Source of the DNA: Anaeramoeba flamelloides
Taxonomy: Eukaryota > Metamonada > Anaeramoebidae
Assembly (NCBI GenBank): GCA_027625915.1
Contig: JANTQA010000062.1
Span: 1-64,000, forward strand
Length of the DNA: 64,000 nt
Reading direction: 5' to 3'
The position numbers and the translations under genes were made by a program. Of the stretch, positions 22,440 to 34,013 are shown one piece after another; positions within the stretch are counted from its first letter, which is position 1; each line of letters starts with the position of its first letter. The notes under the pieces are model-generated. The model made no database searches, was not told where the DNA came from, and was given only the letters and a program-made list of their open reading frames with translations.

Positions 22440-23158
22440 AAGAAAATTTGTTTCAGTAAAAGGGGACTTATCAGTTTTTTTTTCAAATATCAATTATTTT
22501 TACTAAATGAACTTTTAAGAACAATTAAGAAATAAGCAGAATAATACACATCAAAGAATAGTGGTTATACTTCAAGAAAACGACAAAATAAAGATATTTT
22601 CTTAAAAAATTGAAAATTTCAAATTCTTTATGCCCTATAGAGATAAACTAAAATGTTCAATCTGATCTCCAACTGGTATTGGAATAATAAATATGAAACA
22701 TTTTTCACTTCTTTTTCCTAACTTTTCTTTTAGAAATCAAGTACCCAAAACGAAGTAGGTTGGGGTTTGAGGTCTCTATTTGAAAAAGGAAATGAAAATT
22801 AAGTGAAAATTTTTCACATTTATTAAGCAAATATCAAGATTGAAGATCCAAATAAAATTCACAAGAGAAATCAATAGATTTCTCAACAATCTTTCAACAG
22901 TTCCAATAACCTTAGAAAAATACTTTTTTACCAAGTGACTATTGATCTTGCAATAAAAAAAAAATTTGCAACTGAATGATGTTTCGAAAAAAAAATCGAA
23001 AAAAAAAATACAAAAATGTGTAAAAATGTGAAAAAATGATTTCAATTTTGAAAATTTCCAAAATAAAATTTTTCTTCTAATATCCATGTAAACCCTTTAA
23101 ATGCGTGTATTATACTCATTACAACTGGACCCCTTTGACTGGAAAATCTTTAAATATA
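22440..23158. mobile_element. Family A TIR element, copy A3 (inverted)
   Basis: Left end TTTCAGTAAAAGGGGAC, right end GGACCCCTTTGACTGGAAAA. The interior is the reverse complement of A1: TTTTTTTCAAATATCAATTA, AATAATACACATCAAAG, CCAAGTGACTATTGATCTTG and TAAACCCTTTAAATG appear in order. ORFs on either strand here are repeat sequence. Confidence 0.8.
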
Positions 23159-24189
23159 TAGACCGAGAAAATTTTTCAATTTGTTTTAGGTTTCCAAATT
23201 CTTCGGTGCCCATGATACCTTTTTAATAAATTATTAAAGAAATATCCCGTAATATTTTATTCCTAAGTTGTGTTAAATAAATTTAATCAATACTTTAATT
23301 TAAGAATTTCTTGATTATGAGGGGAGATTTATTTTGAAATGGTTGACATAGCCCACTTTTTCCTTTTTTTTTTTTCAGATTTTTTTTTTTTTTCAATAAA
23401 TTTGTACAATTTGATTTTCCTTTGAGAATGTTTTTTGCGTTTTATAAATAAATATAATCTAGAAAAGATCATCTGATTGTTCAATTTGAAGAGAAAACAA
23501 GTCGGTAAAGGGGGGAAATTTAAGAAAATTTTACAATTTTACTTTTCAAAAGTATTGAAAAAATAAATTAAAAACTTATATAACCTCCCCAAAGACTGAG
23601 AAAATTCAGAAAGAAAGATTTTCAGAGGATCTGTTCATATATAAAATAGATTAAAAATATTATTTTAAGATTAAAATTAGCTTTTGAGAGCATCATGCTA
23701 CCAAATCATGTACCTAGATTTTGTTAAATCAAACTATGATCATTATTTTTTGACTGTACTTGTCATACCAAAAAAATTTGGTGAGAATTGTATACAATTT
23801 CAAACACGATACCTTTTAATAATTATGTTTGATTTTGTATCATAATGTGGTTTTTTAAAAATATATTTTACGAATCCCCCTTAATTCAAAAAAAAATAAT
23901 AAAATTTATATTCATATTTACTTGATGAAAAAATGAAAATCTACTGACAAAACGTTTTACTACAAACAATATTTTGAAGATCAACTGATATTTTCAAAAT
24001 ACTTCATACCAAAGACATTTAACAAACTAAGTTTTTCAAAGTGAATTTGCCTTTAAACTCTATCCAAATATTGTAAATTTTTAATTCACTAACATTACAA
24101 AAATCATTTAAAGTTTAATAAGAATGATGAGTTGACAACTAGTGTTAGAATTTAAAAATCAGGTTTTTTTTTTACAAAGATTTGTAATT

Positions 24190-24550
24190 TGTTCATACCT
24201 TTGTCTAACCAAATTCAAAATTTTGCTTTGGAAAGAAATAAAAATCCAAATTCTCATCTTCAAATTAAACACAAATTATTTTCTATCACTGTATATTTAA
24301 CTTCAAATCTTTCAATATACTTGAAAATAATTTGGATCAATCAAGTTGTAATATCAAAAGCAAAACAATTTTCCATGAGGCATTGGTTGTTAAAAAACTC
24401 ATTATTTTTTTGGATCTTGAAATTGTTTTTTATAATATCCTTTCCAACTAAAATTTGCACTAGTTTGACTTTCATTTACATTCTTTTCAATCATTTTTAT
24501 ATGTTAGAGTATTGTATTTTAGCCACAATGATAGTAATTATGAATAGTTC
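24190..24550 (+). repeat. Dispersed repeat family F, copy 3
   Basis: Resembles 41575-41912 and 59440-59808: CAATATACTTGAAAATAATT, a TTTATATGTTAGAGTATTG-type block and the end ATTATGAATAGT. More diverged than the other two. The 24189-24554 ORF lies within it. Confidence 0.45.
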
Positions 24551-25522
24551 TTAAACCAAACAAATTTTTTTCATCCAAAACTAGTTAAAAAAATAGAAAA
24601 AAGGGAGATTGTACCAAAACCCAAACAGATTTTTTTTTTTTATTTGCAATTATTACTTTTCCAGAAAACGGAAAAATTATTCAATTTATTTCTTAGCCTA
24701 ATCTTAAAACTTTACCCAACAGACCACAAACCAAGTTAATAATAGAATTTTTAGTTTTTTGAACGGAAACGAACAAAATTATTTCCACAACCAGATTTTT
24801 GTTAGAATAACAAATAGTTAATTCTCACCAAGCTCCAAATTTTCCAGTCCCTTTTGAGACGAGCTGTGGTTGAGATTTGTATTTTTCAAAAACGATCAAA
24901 ACGTGACAAATAAGGAATACCTTGGAAATTTTGACAAAAAATCTATTCTCACCAAAAAAAGTTGTATTTTCTCCAAAGTTTCTTTGAAACACACCAACCT
25001 TTTTTGTTCTCAAGTTTTCTTGTAAAAATATCTATTTTACTTCTAAATCTCAATTTATTTTGATAAATAGTTTTTATTTGTAGTAATCAACAATCTCAAT
25101 ACTGCTCTTCTGAAATCAGACGTTTTCCGTTTTTGTAAGACGAAATCAAAGCAAACCGAAGATACGAATCCGTTTGAAGAAATTGATATTTCAAAGTAAA
25201 ATCAAATACTTAAAGTGTGTAATTTGCATGATTATTTAATTAATCAAATCTTGATTTAAATAGCTTAATAGTGAGTATCTTTTTTATTTTGGTAAACAAA
25301 AAAGACAACCAAACATCTGAAAACGATTCGAAGTCCAAAGATAAAAATAGAGAAACGATTTTATTTTTTCAGAATAATTGAGGAAATTCATTTTTATTTG
25401 CTAAACTTTTAGTAAAATTTTTTTCACATCAAAAATTATTTGTATCATCAACTCTATTTTTACCACTAACCTACCACACCAAAGCAACACTTTAAGTTCA
25501 CAACACTTTATTCTTGAAACTG

Positions 25523-27475
25523 ATGTGTGGATGCCAACCGACAAAACTCAATGATCTTGAAAGCAAAATAAGCGAATCAATTAACAAAAAAATGATCCAA
25601 GAAGATGTATACCAGGAAGGGGTTGTTCAAATGCTATTGCTAGGTAAGAAATTGAAAATTTTTCATCATAATTACTTTACACATTTTACTTTTTTTTATG
25701 TTTTTGGTTTCATCATTTGAAAAGACAAGCCATACTTGTCTATTTCACTTTCTGAGCAAAGAATATCGAGGCTTTTGTTCTTGACAAAGATCATATTACA
25801 TTTAAGTACCGAATGTTGCTTTACTAAATTTTTTTTGTTTTGTTTTTTGTTTTGTTTATTGTCTTTTTGATGTGTCTTTTATTCTTTTTAATTAATTTGA
25901 TTGATCCATGATTTTTTTTTTAGGTCCTGGCGAATCTGGCAAATCAACAATTATCAAACAAATCAAACAAATCTTTTTGGGAGGATTTACAAAACGAGAA
26001 ATTAAGGAGTATCGTGAAGCAGTGTATTCAAATGTTGTTGAGGCGATCCAAACATTAATACGTGGAACTAAGAAATTCGACTTCAAGCTCTCTAACAAAA
26101 AAAGTATTCGATTCTCAAAACAATTACTTAAATTACCTTTTAATATCAGGCTTACAGAAGAGATTTGTAAAAAAATTGCTTTTGTTTATAATGATCCTGT
26201 TATACAAAAAGTTTTGCTTCGTGGAAAAGAAATTCAACTCATCGAATCAACAAAATAGTTTGCATTTTTTTTTTTTTTTTAATCTTTTCCGCCTGTTCCT
26301 TTTTGTCTTATCTTGTTGACTTTTGTCACAAGTTGCTTTTTAGTTTTCTCTTTTATTGAAGCACTAAAAGTTCCTAAAAGAAATATGCTTTTATGGAAAG
26401 TTCAAAAACTCCTTAAAATTTTTTTGGTATAACGACAGCCTCATCAAACAAAACTGTTTTAAAATGGGAAGGGACTAACACCCATTTTATTATTCAAATC
26501 TCACAAATTACCTCAATAGATCTTCTTCTGTTTATGTTGGGAATAAATTAAAAACAGAATTTTGCAAATTAGGTAAAAAATATTTCACTTTGAATTGAAA
26601 TTATGGAACGAGCTGATCATTTTTTATGGGACTGCCAATTCTATAAAGAAAATCGAATAATTTGAATTGGGGAATAATTTAAATGATCAAAAAAAAAAAA
26701 AAAAAAAAGTAACAACGATATAACACATTAATTATTAAAAAAAGAAAATTGAAAAATTTTCAAGTTAGAAAAAACTAATACTTGAATCAAAATTACCATT
26801 TCACCCTTATGAATAAAAGTTATATAAAATATAATCAATATTCCAGAACTTCAAATTCTTGAGGCTATTGTATTTTTTGTTGTAAGTAGTACTAAGATTT
26901 TTTAAAAGTCTATAGTCTCGAAAAAAACTTGTTTTTGGGTAGAAAAACATCAAATGAATGGATATTACAATGAATTTTATTTTTAATTCAAATTGAATAT
27001 GTATTTTGAAAAGATAATAACTAATAGTTTTGAAAATGTTACTTTTCTAATAAAACTGAAATAGAGAAGAAAAAAAAGTCCCAATGATAAATATTCTATG
27101 CCTATGTTTTACAGGATTTAAAAGAATCGAGTGAAAATTTTGATTTTACTCGATTCTTTTAAATTCTGGAAAATTGTTTTAGCTTTTTTTTAATTTTTGA
27201 AATTAAAAAAAAAACCTTGACACTCTACGGCACTCGACGACACTTGATGATACGTCACCAAAATTCACAGCAGAGGCGAAAACCCGATAGAAAGATTATC
27301 GATTACATATAAAAAATCCACAATCTGTGATTAATAATTTGTATTCCGCTGTCGTTAGTTTTTTTTTTTAATTTGAAAGAATTGAGTAAAATCTAAGATT
27401 TTGCTATTCTTTTAAATTAAAAAAAAAAAAAAAACCAGACACGACTCTCAGAGTGGGTCACAAGGTAACCGAATT

Positions 27476-27512
<37 letters not shown>

Positions 27513-30500
27513 TTACTATTTTAAGTATTTTAAACTTTATAAATATTTTTTTGAAATTAAATGTTTACATTCTCATTATTTTATATTATTTGACTAAATA
27601 TTAACTTAATATCAATATATTTTATTACATAATCTTTTTTCAAAAGTTTTTTAGATAGAGTTGAATTGGTTGGAAGCGAAAAATATATACCATCAACAAA
27701 AGATATCTGCAAAACGAGGGTTAGATCCACAGGAATTTCGGAAACTTTATTTGCATTTCAAGAAACAAAATTTAAGTAAATATCTTTTTAATTTTATTCT
27801 TCATTAAGAAATTAAGAAATAATATTTATTATTTTTCAAAATTAAGTAAAATTTCACAACTTAAACCGAGTTTAAAACTTGAGCTAATTTCTTTGTTATT
27901 TATCTAGTGTAAACATAAACGATTTTTTTTTTTGATAAAATTTTGGAAAAATAAATTATTGTAATTTGATTTTTTTTCGAAAAACAACAAAATCTGTATT
28001 TTATCAAAAACCAATCACTAATCAGGCATCTTGTTTTATTTTTACTTGTATTTAACTTTTAAATTAGAAAAAATCATATTATTTTATCTATTTTTATTTT
28101 ATTTATTTATTTATTTTCTATTAATGTATTGCTTTGAAGAGACCTAACTTATGAATCCGATTTAAAACCCAGTTTTTAAAATTAAAATGATATAAATCAA
28201 ATAGAAATGTTTTTTTTTTTTTTTAATTTTTTTATTATTTTACCATCAGTAAATCTTAATCTTTAGTACACTCGAATTAACCAAATTTTTAACACTTACC
28301 ATTAAACTTTAAAAAGTTCACAAAATTTTCTCATTAATTTACTTTTATGAAAATTTAAAAAAAAATATATCAACTCCAATTCTAATTTTTATAATACCAA
28401 AATTCAATTTTTGAAAAAAAAATCTTATTTGATCAATTATCGAAGAAATATCAAATTATAACTATTCGTTAATTTAAGTGTTTAACACTTGCTTAAAAAT
28501 TACAATACTCACAAAACAATAAATAAATAATTATCAATACAAATAAATTATCGGTGTGTGCTAAAAATTTTGAAGAGAGCAAAATAAAAAAATGTAATGG
28601 ATTTATTATTAAGGATTAGATGGAACGTCATCTAATCTGTTAAAGAGAGAATTTTAAAGTGACTAAATTTGAAACTTCTAATTCAAAGAGTATCTAATAG
28701 ATACAGTCATCAGATGTATTTGAATCTTAAACAAGTTTTCTAAAAAAAGAGAGAAAAAGAAAAGAAAGAATAAAAAATGAAGAAGTGGTGAAAAATGATG
28801 AGGTTTAAAATAATTGTTAGAGAGACCTGAAATTTTCCGGTTTAAATGAATTTGTTGTTAGGTTTTATTTTGCCTTGAACTCCTTTTTCCTAATTGCAAA
28901 AAAATGTATTGATAACTTTGTAAAAGTTCTATTAGGAATTATTGATCGATCAAATAGTTAGATACCATCAACTAATTTTATTTGAGTTCTTCTATTTTGA
29001 GCAACTCAACTTGAACCATTATATCAACCTTTCGAAAAAAAAAAATTAATTGAACGAAACGATTTACGTTAATTCAAAAAATAAAATGAAAACCAAAAAA
29101 CGAAAAGATGAAAAAATGATTTTCATATTTTATCAAAAATCCATAAAATTGTTTCAAATTTAAATGAAATTGTATTATTGTGATTGTTGGAGCTGTTTTG
29201 ACTGTGTGGAAAATTTTGAATTGTAGTTTATTTGTAATGATTTTAAAAAACTATCAATCTTTAAGAATTTTTTGGTCTTGTTGTAGTCAAACAGAAACAT
29301 CTGTTACGATCACATATTCAATTTTATAAAACAGGGGATATGCTTTTATTAGTAGAAATTTGAATATTTTCAGATAAAAATCATCCAATCGTGTTATTGC
29401 CCTTCCATATTCTAATTATATTTGCTAACAAGATATCAAAACTACCAGAAAAACCTACAAAGAGTTGCATTTTTTTTTTTTTTTGTGAACAAGTTACAAT
29501 AAAGATGGAAAACAAAACTTCATAAAGTAATATGACAAATCAATTATTTGCAATTTAACACAACTAATAAATCTATTAAAAAGAGGTTTTGATGATATCA
29601 TGAAAAATTCATGATAAAGTTACAAAAACCGTGATAATTTCTATCAAATCGCAATATTTTAGAAAATAGCGATATTCTATATTATCGAAATAATATAACA
29701 AATCGCGATATTCTATAAAATCGAAATAATTATTATAAAATCGTGATAAATGTCAAAATATCGCGATTACTTGTTAATATCACGATATAATAGTTGATAT
29801 ATTTTTGGGCTAATTAAGCAATATTTTTACAAAGAAATTTTTTTTGATCAAAAAATAGATTATGTGATTAAAAGTTATTCTTTGAAAAAACAACAAAAAA
29901 GATACTTGATTCAATAAAGTATAAGATCAAAGAGTTTTATTGTATTTTCTTTTGATTTGGTTGACAAACCTATCGATCCTTTTAGGTCAACAACAATAAG
30001 AACTACAGAGAAATAAATAATTTTTCTTTCAAAACTGGTGTTGTAAATTGCCTTGAATAATAAGCTTTTAAAACAACCAACACTTCACCTGCTCTTTAAA
30101 GAATGTGTTGTTGGGTTAAAACATTTTCAATATTCTCAGAAAGCTGAAAGAAGTTGGATAACTTTTCAAAACCTTTCACAACAACTTAGCCAGATGATCG
30201 CCTATTATTAATATTTTTTGTACAATTGTTGTCTTCTTCTTATTCTTCTTCGAGCATCTTTGTATTGGACAGAAAACACAATTAGAGCTTTGAGGTTTTT
30301 TGTTTGATCGATCACCAATAAGAAGGAAAATTACTCTTTATTCTTTTTGGTTATTTAAAATTGTGAAGGTAACAACTCCATATTTTAAAAAAACACATAG
30401 GTTTTATATTCAAGTGTATTGTTGAAATGGGTAATTATTAGTATGACCATAAAATATGTTTGAAATTTTATATTTTGTTTAAAAAAAAAATGAAAAGAAA

Positions 30501-32128
30501 AAATTTTGTTTTCATTACAAAACAAACTCATTCGCTTTATAAAAATTTTCTGTCTTTCAAAACTTTCAAACACTTGAAGACAATTCGCAACCCTTGGAGA
30601 AAAACACTTTCTAACATTTTTAAAGGGGAGTAGTGTTGTAAAATTCTCAAAGCTTTGTAAAAGTCAAGAGATTTTTTTAATGTGATTTCAAAATAATAAT
30701 TTTTCATTTTTTCGCGAGAATGTAATTATTGTAATTATGATTTTTCGTGATAATGTTGAATGTCGCGATTTTATGATTTTTTGAAATAAAGATGTAATTA
30801 TTGTAATTTTTTTAATACTATCGCGATTTTATTCTTAATAACCTGATAATATATCATATCATCAAAACCTCTATTATTTAGAGAAAGGAGTAATTAAAGA
30901 AAATTTTATCAAATAAAAAAAAGAGAGAAGAAAAAAAATAATTAAAATATTAATAAGAAATAATAATATCATTTGCATAACCAAATTAAAAACTATCCTC
31001 TGTCGTTAGGGTTTCCAGGGTTTGAAAGAATTGAGTACACTCCTTGATCGTACTAAATTCTTTTTAATTCTGGAAAATGGTTGTTAGCTTTTTTTTAATT
31101 TTTGAAATTAAAAAAAAAACCTTGACACTCTACGGTACTCTAAGGCACTTGACGACACACCCCCAGAATTCACAGGAGGAGCAAAGACCCGATAGAAAGA
31201 TCACCGTTACATTTAAAAATTCCACTAACTGTGATTAATAAATTGGTATTCCACCTCCCTTAGTTTTTTTTTTTAATTCGAAAGAATTGAGTAAAATCTA
31301 AGATTCTGATCAATTGTTTTAAATTAAAAAAAAAAAAAAAAAAAACAGACACGACTCTCAGAGTGGTACATTAGGCAACCGAATGTATATAAAAAGAGTT
31401 TATATTCAAAAGTAAAATAAAACGGTCAGAGTATTATTGAATTCAAAAAAAAAAAAAAACTCTCTTCTTCTTCTGATAAATCTATAAGATTAAAATTAAA
31501 TATTAATAATGAATTATTTATCAATTATGAAGTATAAAATATTATTATTTCAAAATTAAATTTAAATATATTTTATATTTTTATCTCAATAAATCTAAAA
31601 TCAAAACAAAATTACTAATCTAATAAAATATAAATAAAAATAAAAATTAAAAATAGGATTATTGATGTTGGTGGCCAAAGAAATGAAAGAAAAAAATGGA
31701 TTCATTGTTTTGAAAACATTTCTGTTGTAATATTTGTTGCAGCTATCAGTGAATATGATCAAACTTTATTCGAAGAAACTAATACCAACAGAATGTCAGA
31801 ATGCTTGATGCTATGGAAAGAAATTACCAATTCCAGATGGTTACAAAATGCCTCTGAGATTCTATTTCTAAATAAAGTAGATCTTTTTGAAGAAAAAATT
31901 AAATCCGAACCACTTGGAAATTGGTTTGAGGATTATGAAGGGGGCACGGATCCCGAAAAAGCGAAAATTTTCCTACTTAATAAATTTTTGGCCTTAAATA
32001 AAAACCCCGATAAAAATCTTTTTACTTTTTTTACAATTGCAATTGATAAAGATTCCATTAGAAATGTTTTTGTATCGATGAAACATTCTTTAAAAGACAG
32101 AAAAATGGATGAAAGTGGATTGATTTGA
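25523..32128 (+). CDS. Heterotrimeric G-protein alpha subunit
   Basis: GTP-binding switch coupling receptors to effectors at the plasma membrane. Exons: 25523-25643, 25924-26257, a candidate micro-exon 26916-26938, 27655-27775, 31657-32128; about 357 residues, normal for the family. Start at ATG 25523 gives MCGCQPT, a Cys-rich N-terminus suited to palmitoylation; Gly is not residue 2, so N-myristoylation is not expected. G1 is GPGESGKST, split by intron one, with Pro where most G-alphas have Ala. The switch I region is KTRVRSTGI with the catalytic Arg but Ser at the usual Mg-binding Thr. Switch II DVGGQRNERKKWIHCFE is intact with its Gln, and G4 is LNKVD. The usual TCAT of G5 reads TIAI. C-terminus SGLI lacks the Cys modified by pertussis toxin. 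Exons one, two, four and five are secure; the micro-exon is inferred from phase. Confidence 0.92.
27113..27476 (+). mobile_element. Family D repeat, copy 1 (G-alpha intron)
   Basis: About 365 bp, matching 31010-31386 along its whole length: AAAGAAT..GAGT hairpin, CCTTGACACTCTACGG, CCCGATAGAAAGAT, CTGTGATTAATAA, then a second hairpin and GACACGACTCTCAGAGTGG. CG-richer than its surroundings. Non-coding; transposon class unknown. Confidence 0.75.
27478..27508. repeat. (TA)n microsatellite
   Basis: About 31 bp of TA directly after the family D copy, 150 bp before the next G-alpha exon. Confidence 0.9.
28367..29240 (+). mobile_element. Family B TIR element, copy B2, with an extra internal segment
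   Basis: The ends match B4 (49034-49602): left CCAAAATTCAATTTTTGAAA and ACAATACTCACAAAACAATA, right GAAATTGTATTATTGTGATT and TGTGGAAAATTTTGAATT. Between about 28600 and 28900 sits roughly 300 bp absent from B3 and B4, so this copy is about 870 bp instead of about 560. In G-alpha intron. Confidence 0.72.
29582..30874. mobile_element. TIR element I with clustered TCGCGAT motifs
   Basis: About 1.29 kb. The left end AGAGGTTTTGATGATATCATG is inverted as ATATCATATCATCAAAACCTCT at the right. Just inside the left end, 29640-29790 holds repeated TCGCGAT/ATCG..ATA motifs; related TCGCGAT motifs lie at 30715-30830 near the right end. Subterminal motif arrays are typical transposase-binding sites of hAT-like elements (family knowledge; assignment uncertain). 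The interior has no recognisable protein. In the last G-alpha intron. Confidence 0.75.
31010..31386 (+). mobile_element. Family D repeat, copy 2 (G-alpha intron)
   Basis: Second copy of the 27113-27476 unit, same orientation, near full length, roughly 85-90% similar by eye. The two copies flank the G-alpha exon at 27655-27775. Confidence 0.75.
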
Positions 32129-32523
32129 TAGAAATAGAAAATTCATTATTCTTGTTATACAATAATTATTTTTACATTAATTTTATTATTTTTTTTAATC
32201 TCTATTTTTTATTATTATTCAATTTTATTTTTAATTTTATTATTGTTGTTTTTGTTGTTTTCAAAATTTTTTTTTAAATAAAATATTTTTCCCGTATTTT
32301 TTTGGATTGACAAAAATAATAATAAAAATATTTCCAAGATTAAATATAATTGATTGGATATTTCAAAGTTGGAATATTGCGTTTTATGAAAAATAATTCG
32401 ATATATAAATATTTAAACAAATAATAAAATTTTTTTTTATTATTTCAACTTGAAGATATTTTATTTTTTTCACATATATCCTACTTTTATGTTTTCTATT
32501 GGTTGTAATATAATGTACTAGCC

Positions 32524-32551
<28 letters not shown>
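32524..32551. repeat. (TA)n microsatellite
   Basis: About 28 bp of alternating TA, 400 bp downstream of the G-alpha stop. Confidence 0.9.
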
Positions 32552-32558
<7 letters not shown>

Positions 32559-33099
32559 GTTAGTTAAAGAAAAGAAAGTCAAAATATTATGGATTTTTAG
32601 GATTTTTAGAATTTTTTGATAAGTAAAGAAATTAATTTATCTATCGGTAAAACTTTTCAAAATTCAATAGTAAAAAATGACAAAATTTATTGGATATTTT
32701 TTTTTGTCCTCTTACCCTATTATCTTACCAATTTCTCTTAAAAGTTATTTATTACATTTAAATACACTCTATTATATTTTAAAATTGAGTGGAAAATCAG
32801 TCAAGCAAGAGGATTTTATTGTTAGTCCCTTATCAATTAAATTTTGGTATTTGGAAAACAAATTTGGTTTTTACTTAAATTAAAAATTCTAGAAAAAAAA
32901 AAAACCAAAATGTTAACTTTTAACAAGATCTCTTGGTTCCCTATTATTTTAAACCAATAAAGGTATTATTAGTAAGAAAATTAATATTCCCTCACTATAA
33001 ACTTTGGATAGTTTTTATTATTTATTCATCAATTGATATTTTTTTATTTTGAAAATATCTTAAAAATTTTTCCATATTTGTCTTAATTTTTTTATTCCC

Positions 33100-33310
33100 T
33101 TTTCCAATTTTTTTTAATAAATATTACTTAAAATTCATCAGTATTTTTTGAGATAAAATTGAAAATTTAATTGTTCATTTTATTTAATTTCATTTTAAAT
33201 ATGAAAACTTTAGTGAGTCAATATAATATTATCTTTATTGTTTATTGTCGGTTTCTTTCATGATTGATATAATTCTTCTGTAAAAAAAAAGAAACCACAA
33301 CTTTTTTTTT
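33100..33310 (+). repeat. Dispersed repeat family H, copy 3 (short)
   Basis: TATTTTTTGAGATAAAATTG and TATTGTTTATTGTCGGTTTC match the second half of copies 1, 2 and 4 in order. Confidence 0.5.
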
Positions 33311-34013
33311 TAAAATTACAAAATAAATAATTCTGAAAGGGTTATTTTGTGATCAGTCAAAAAAAGACATTTTAGTCCTCTTTTAGTGGATTTCATTTTT
33401 TGTAATATTATAAACAGCTACCAATAACAAAGGAGGAATTAAAACCAGTAAGGATTTATGGTTAAAATTACTAAACTTTTATAAAGTAATTTGCACTTAT
33501 TACTTGTAAAGTACCAATAACTGACTTGTTTGAAAATTCTAATGTGATAAAGGTCTTCTTAGGATTATTTTTAATGACTTTATGATTCGATGACATTTTT
33601 AAGTAGAACAAAAAAAAATCAAATTAAACATGTGTTTTGCAGAAAACCCAAGTTCTTTTATCTGTGGATAATTGATACTCTTGTTATGAAAAAATCAAAA
33701 GGGAATATATTTCATGTTTAGAGAAAGAATATAATTGGAACACACATCCTTAAAAAGTAATCATTTTAAAAAAATTTTTGTGTTTTCAAAAAATGGAAAA
33801 AAATTTCAAATAAATTTGTGAAATAAAAAAATAGAACAAATTTAAATAATTTTTTTCTGGATTCTACATTCCTGATTCTTCTTGAAACAACAATAAATAA
33901 AAAAAAAAGAAGTGACTTTCTTTCAAGTTTGAAGAAACTGAAACCACAAATTAAAAAAAAAAAAACATAAATTTTGTTATTTTTTAAACTTTTTCTCCAT
34001 TGAAAAGCTCGGA

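Larger units (their letters stand above)
18994..25522. other. Gene-poor region between ankyrin-BTB and G-alpha
   Basis: Divergent upstream regions of the two flanking genes. It contains a weak ORF (19367-19594), long TA runs, family G copy 3, a solo arm of K, palindrome C1, element A3 and family F copy 3. I see no other gene. 23160-24190 and 24560-25520 show nothing recognisable. Confidence 0.55.
32129..34013. other. Intergenic, G-alpha to ankyrin gene
   Basis: Contains a TA run (32524-32551) and a short family H copy (33100-33310). The 32677-32883 ORF has no recognisable features. The last 400 bp before the ATG at 34014 is an AT-rich leader in which I see nothing specific. Confidence 0.55.

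Noticed and set aside
22251-23087. ORFs at 22251-22535 (+) and 22776-23087 (-)
   Set aside because: The first runs through a (TA)n tract and both lie largely in family A element A3. The proteins are not conserved in other copies.
24189-24554. 121-codon ORF, superficially a membrane protein
   Set aside because: Lies in a family F repeat copy; the frame is not kept in the copies at 41575 and 59440.
29582-30874. TCGCGAT cluster as a replication origin or operator array
   Set aside because: The motifs lie symmetrically inside a TIR-bounded element, so transposon subterminal repeats explain them better.
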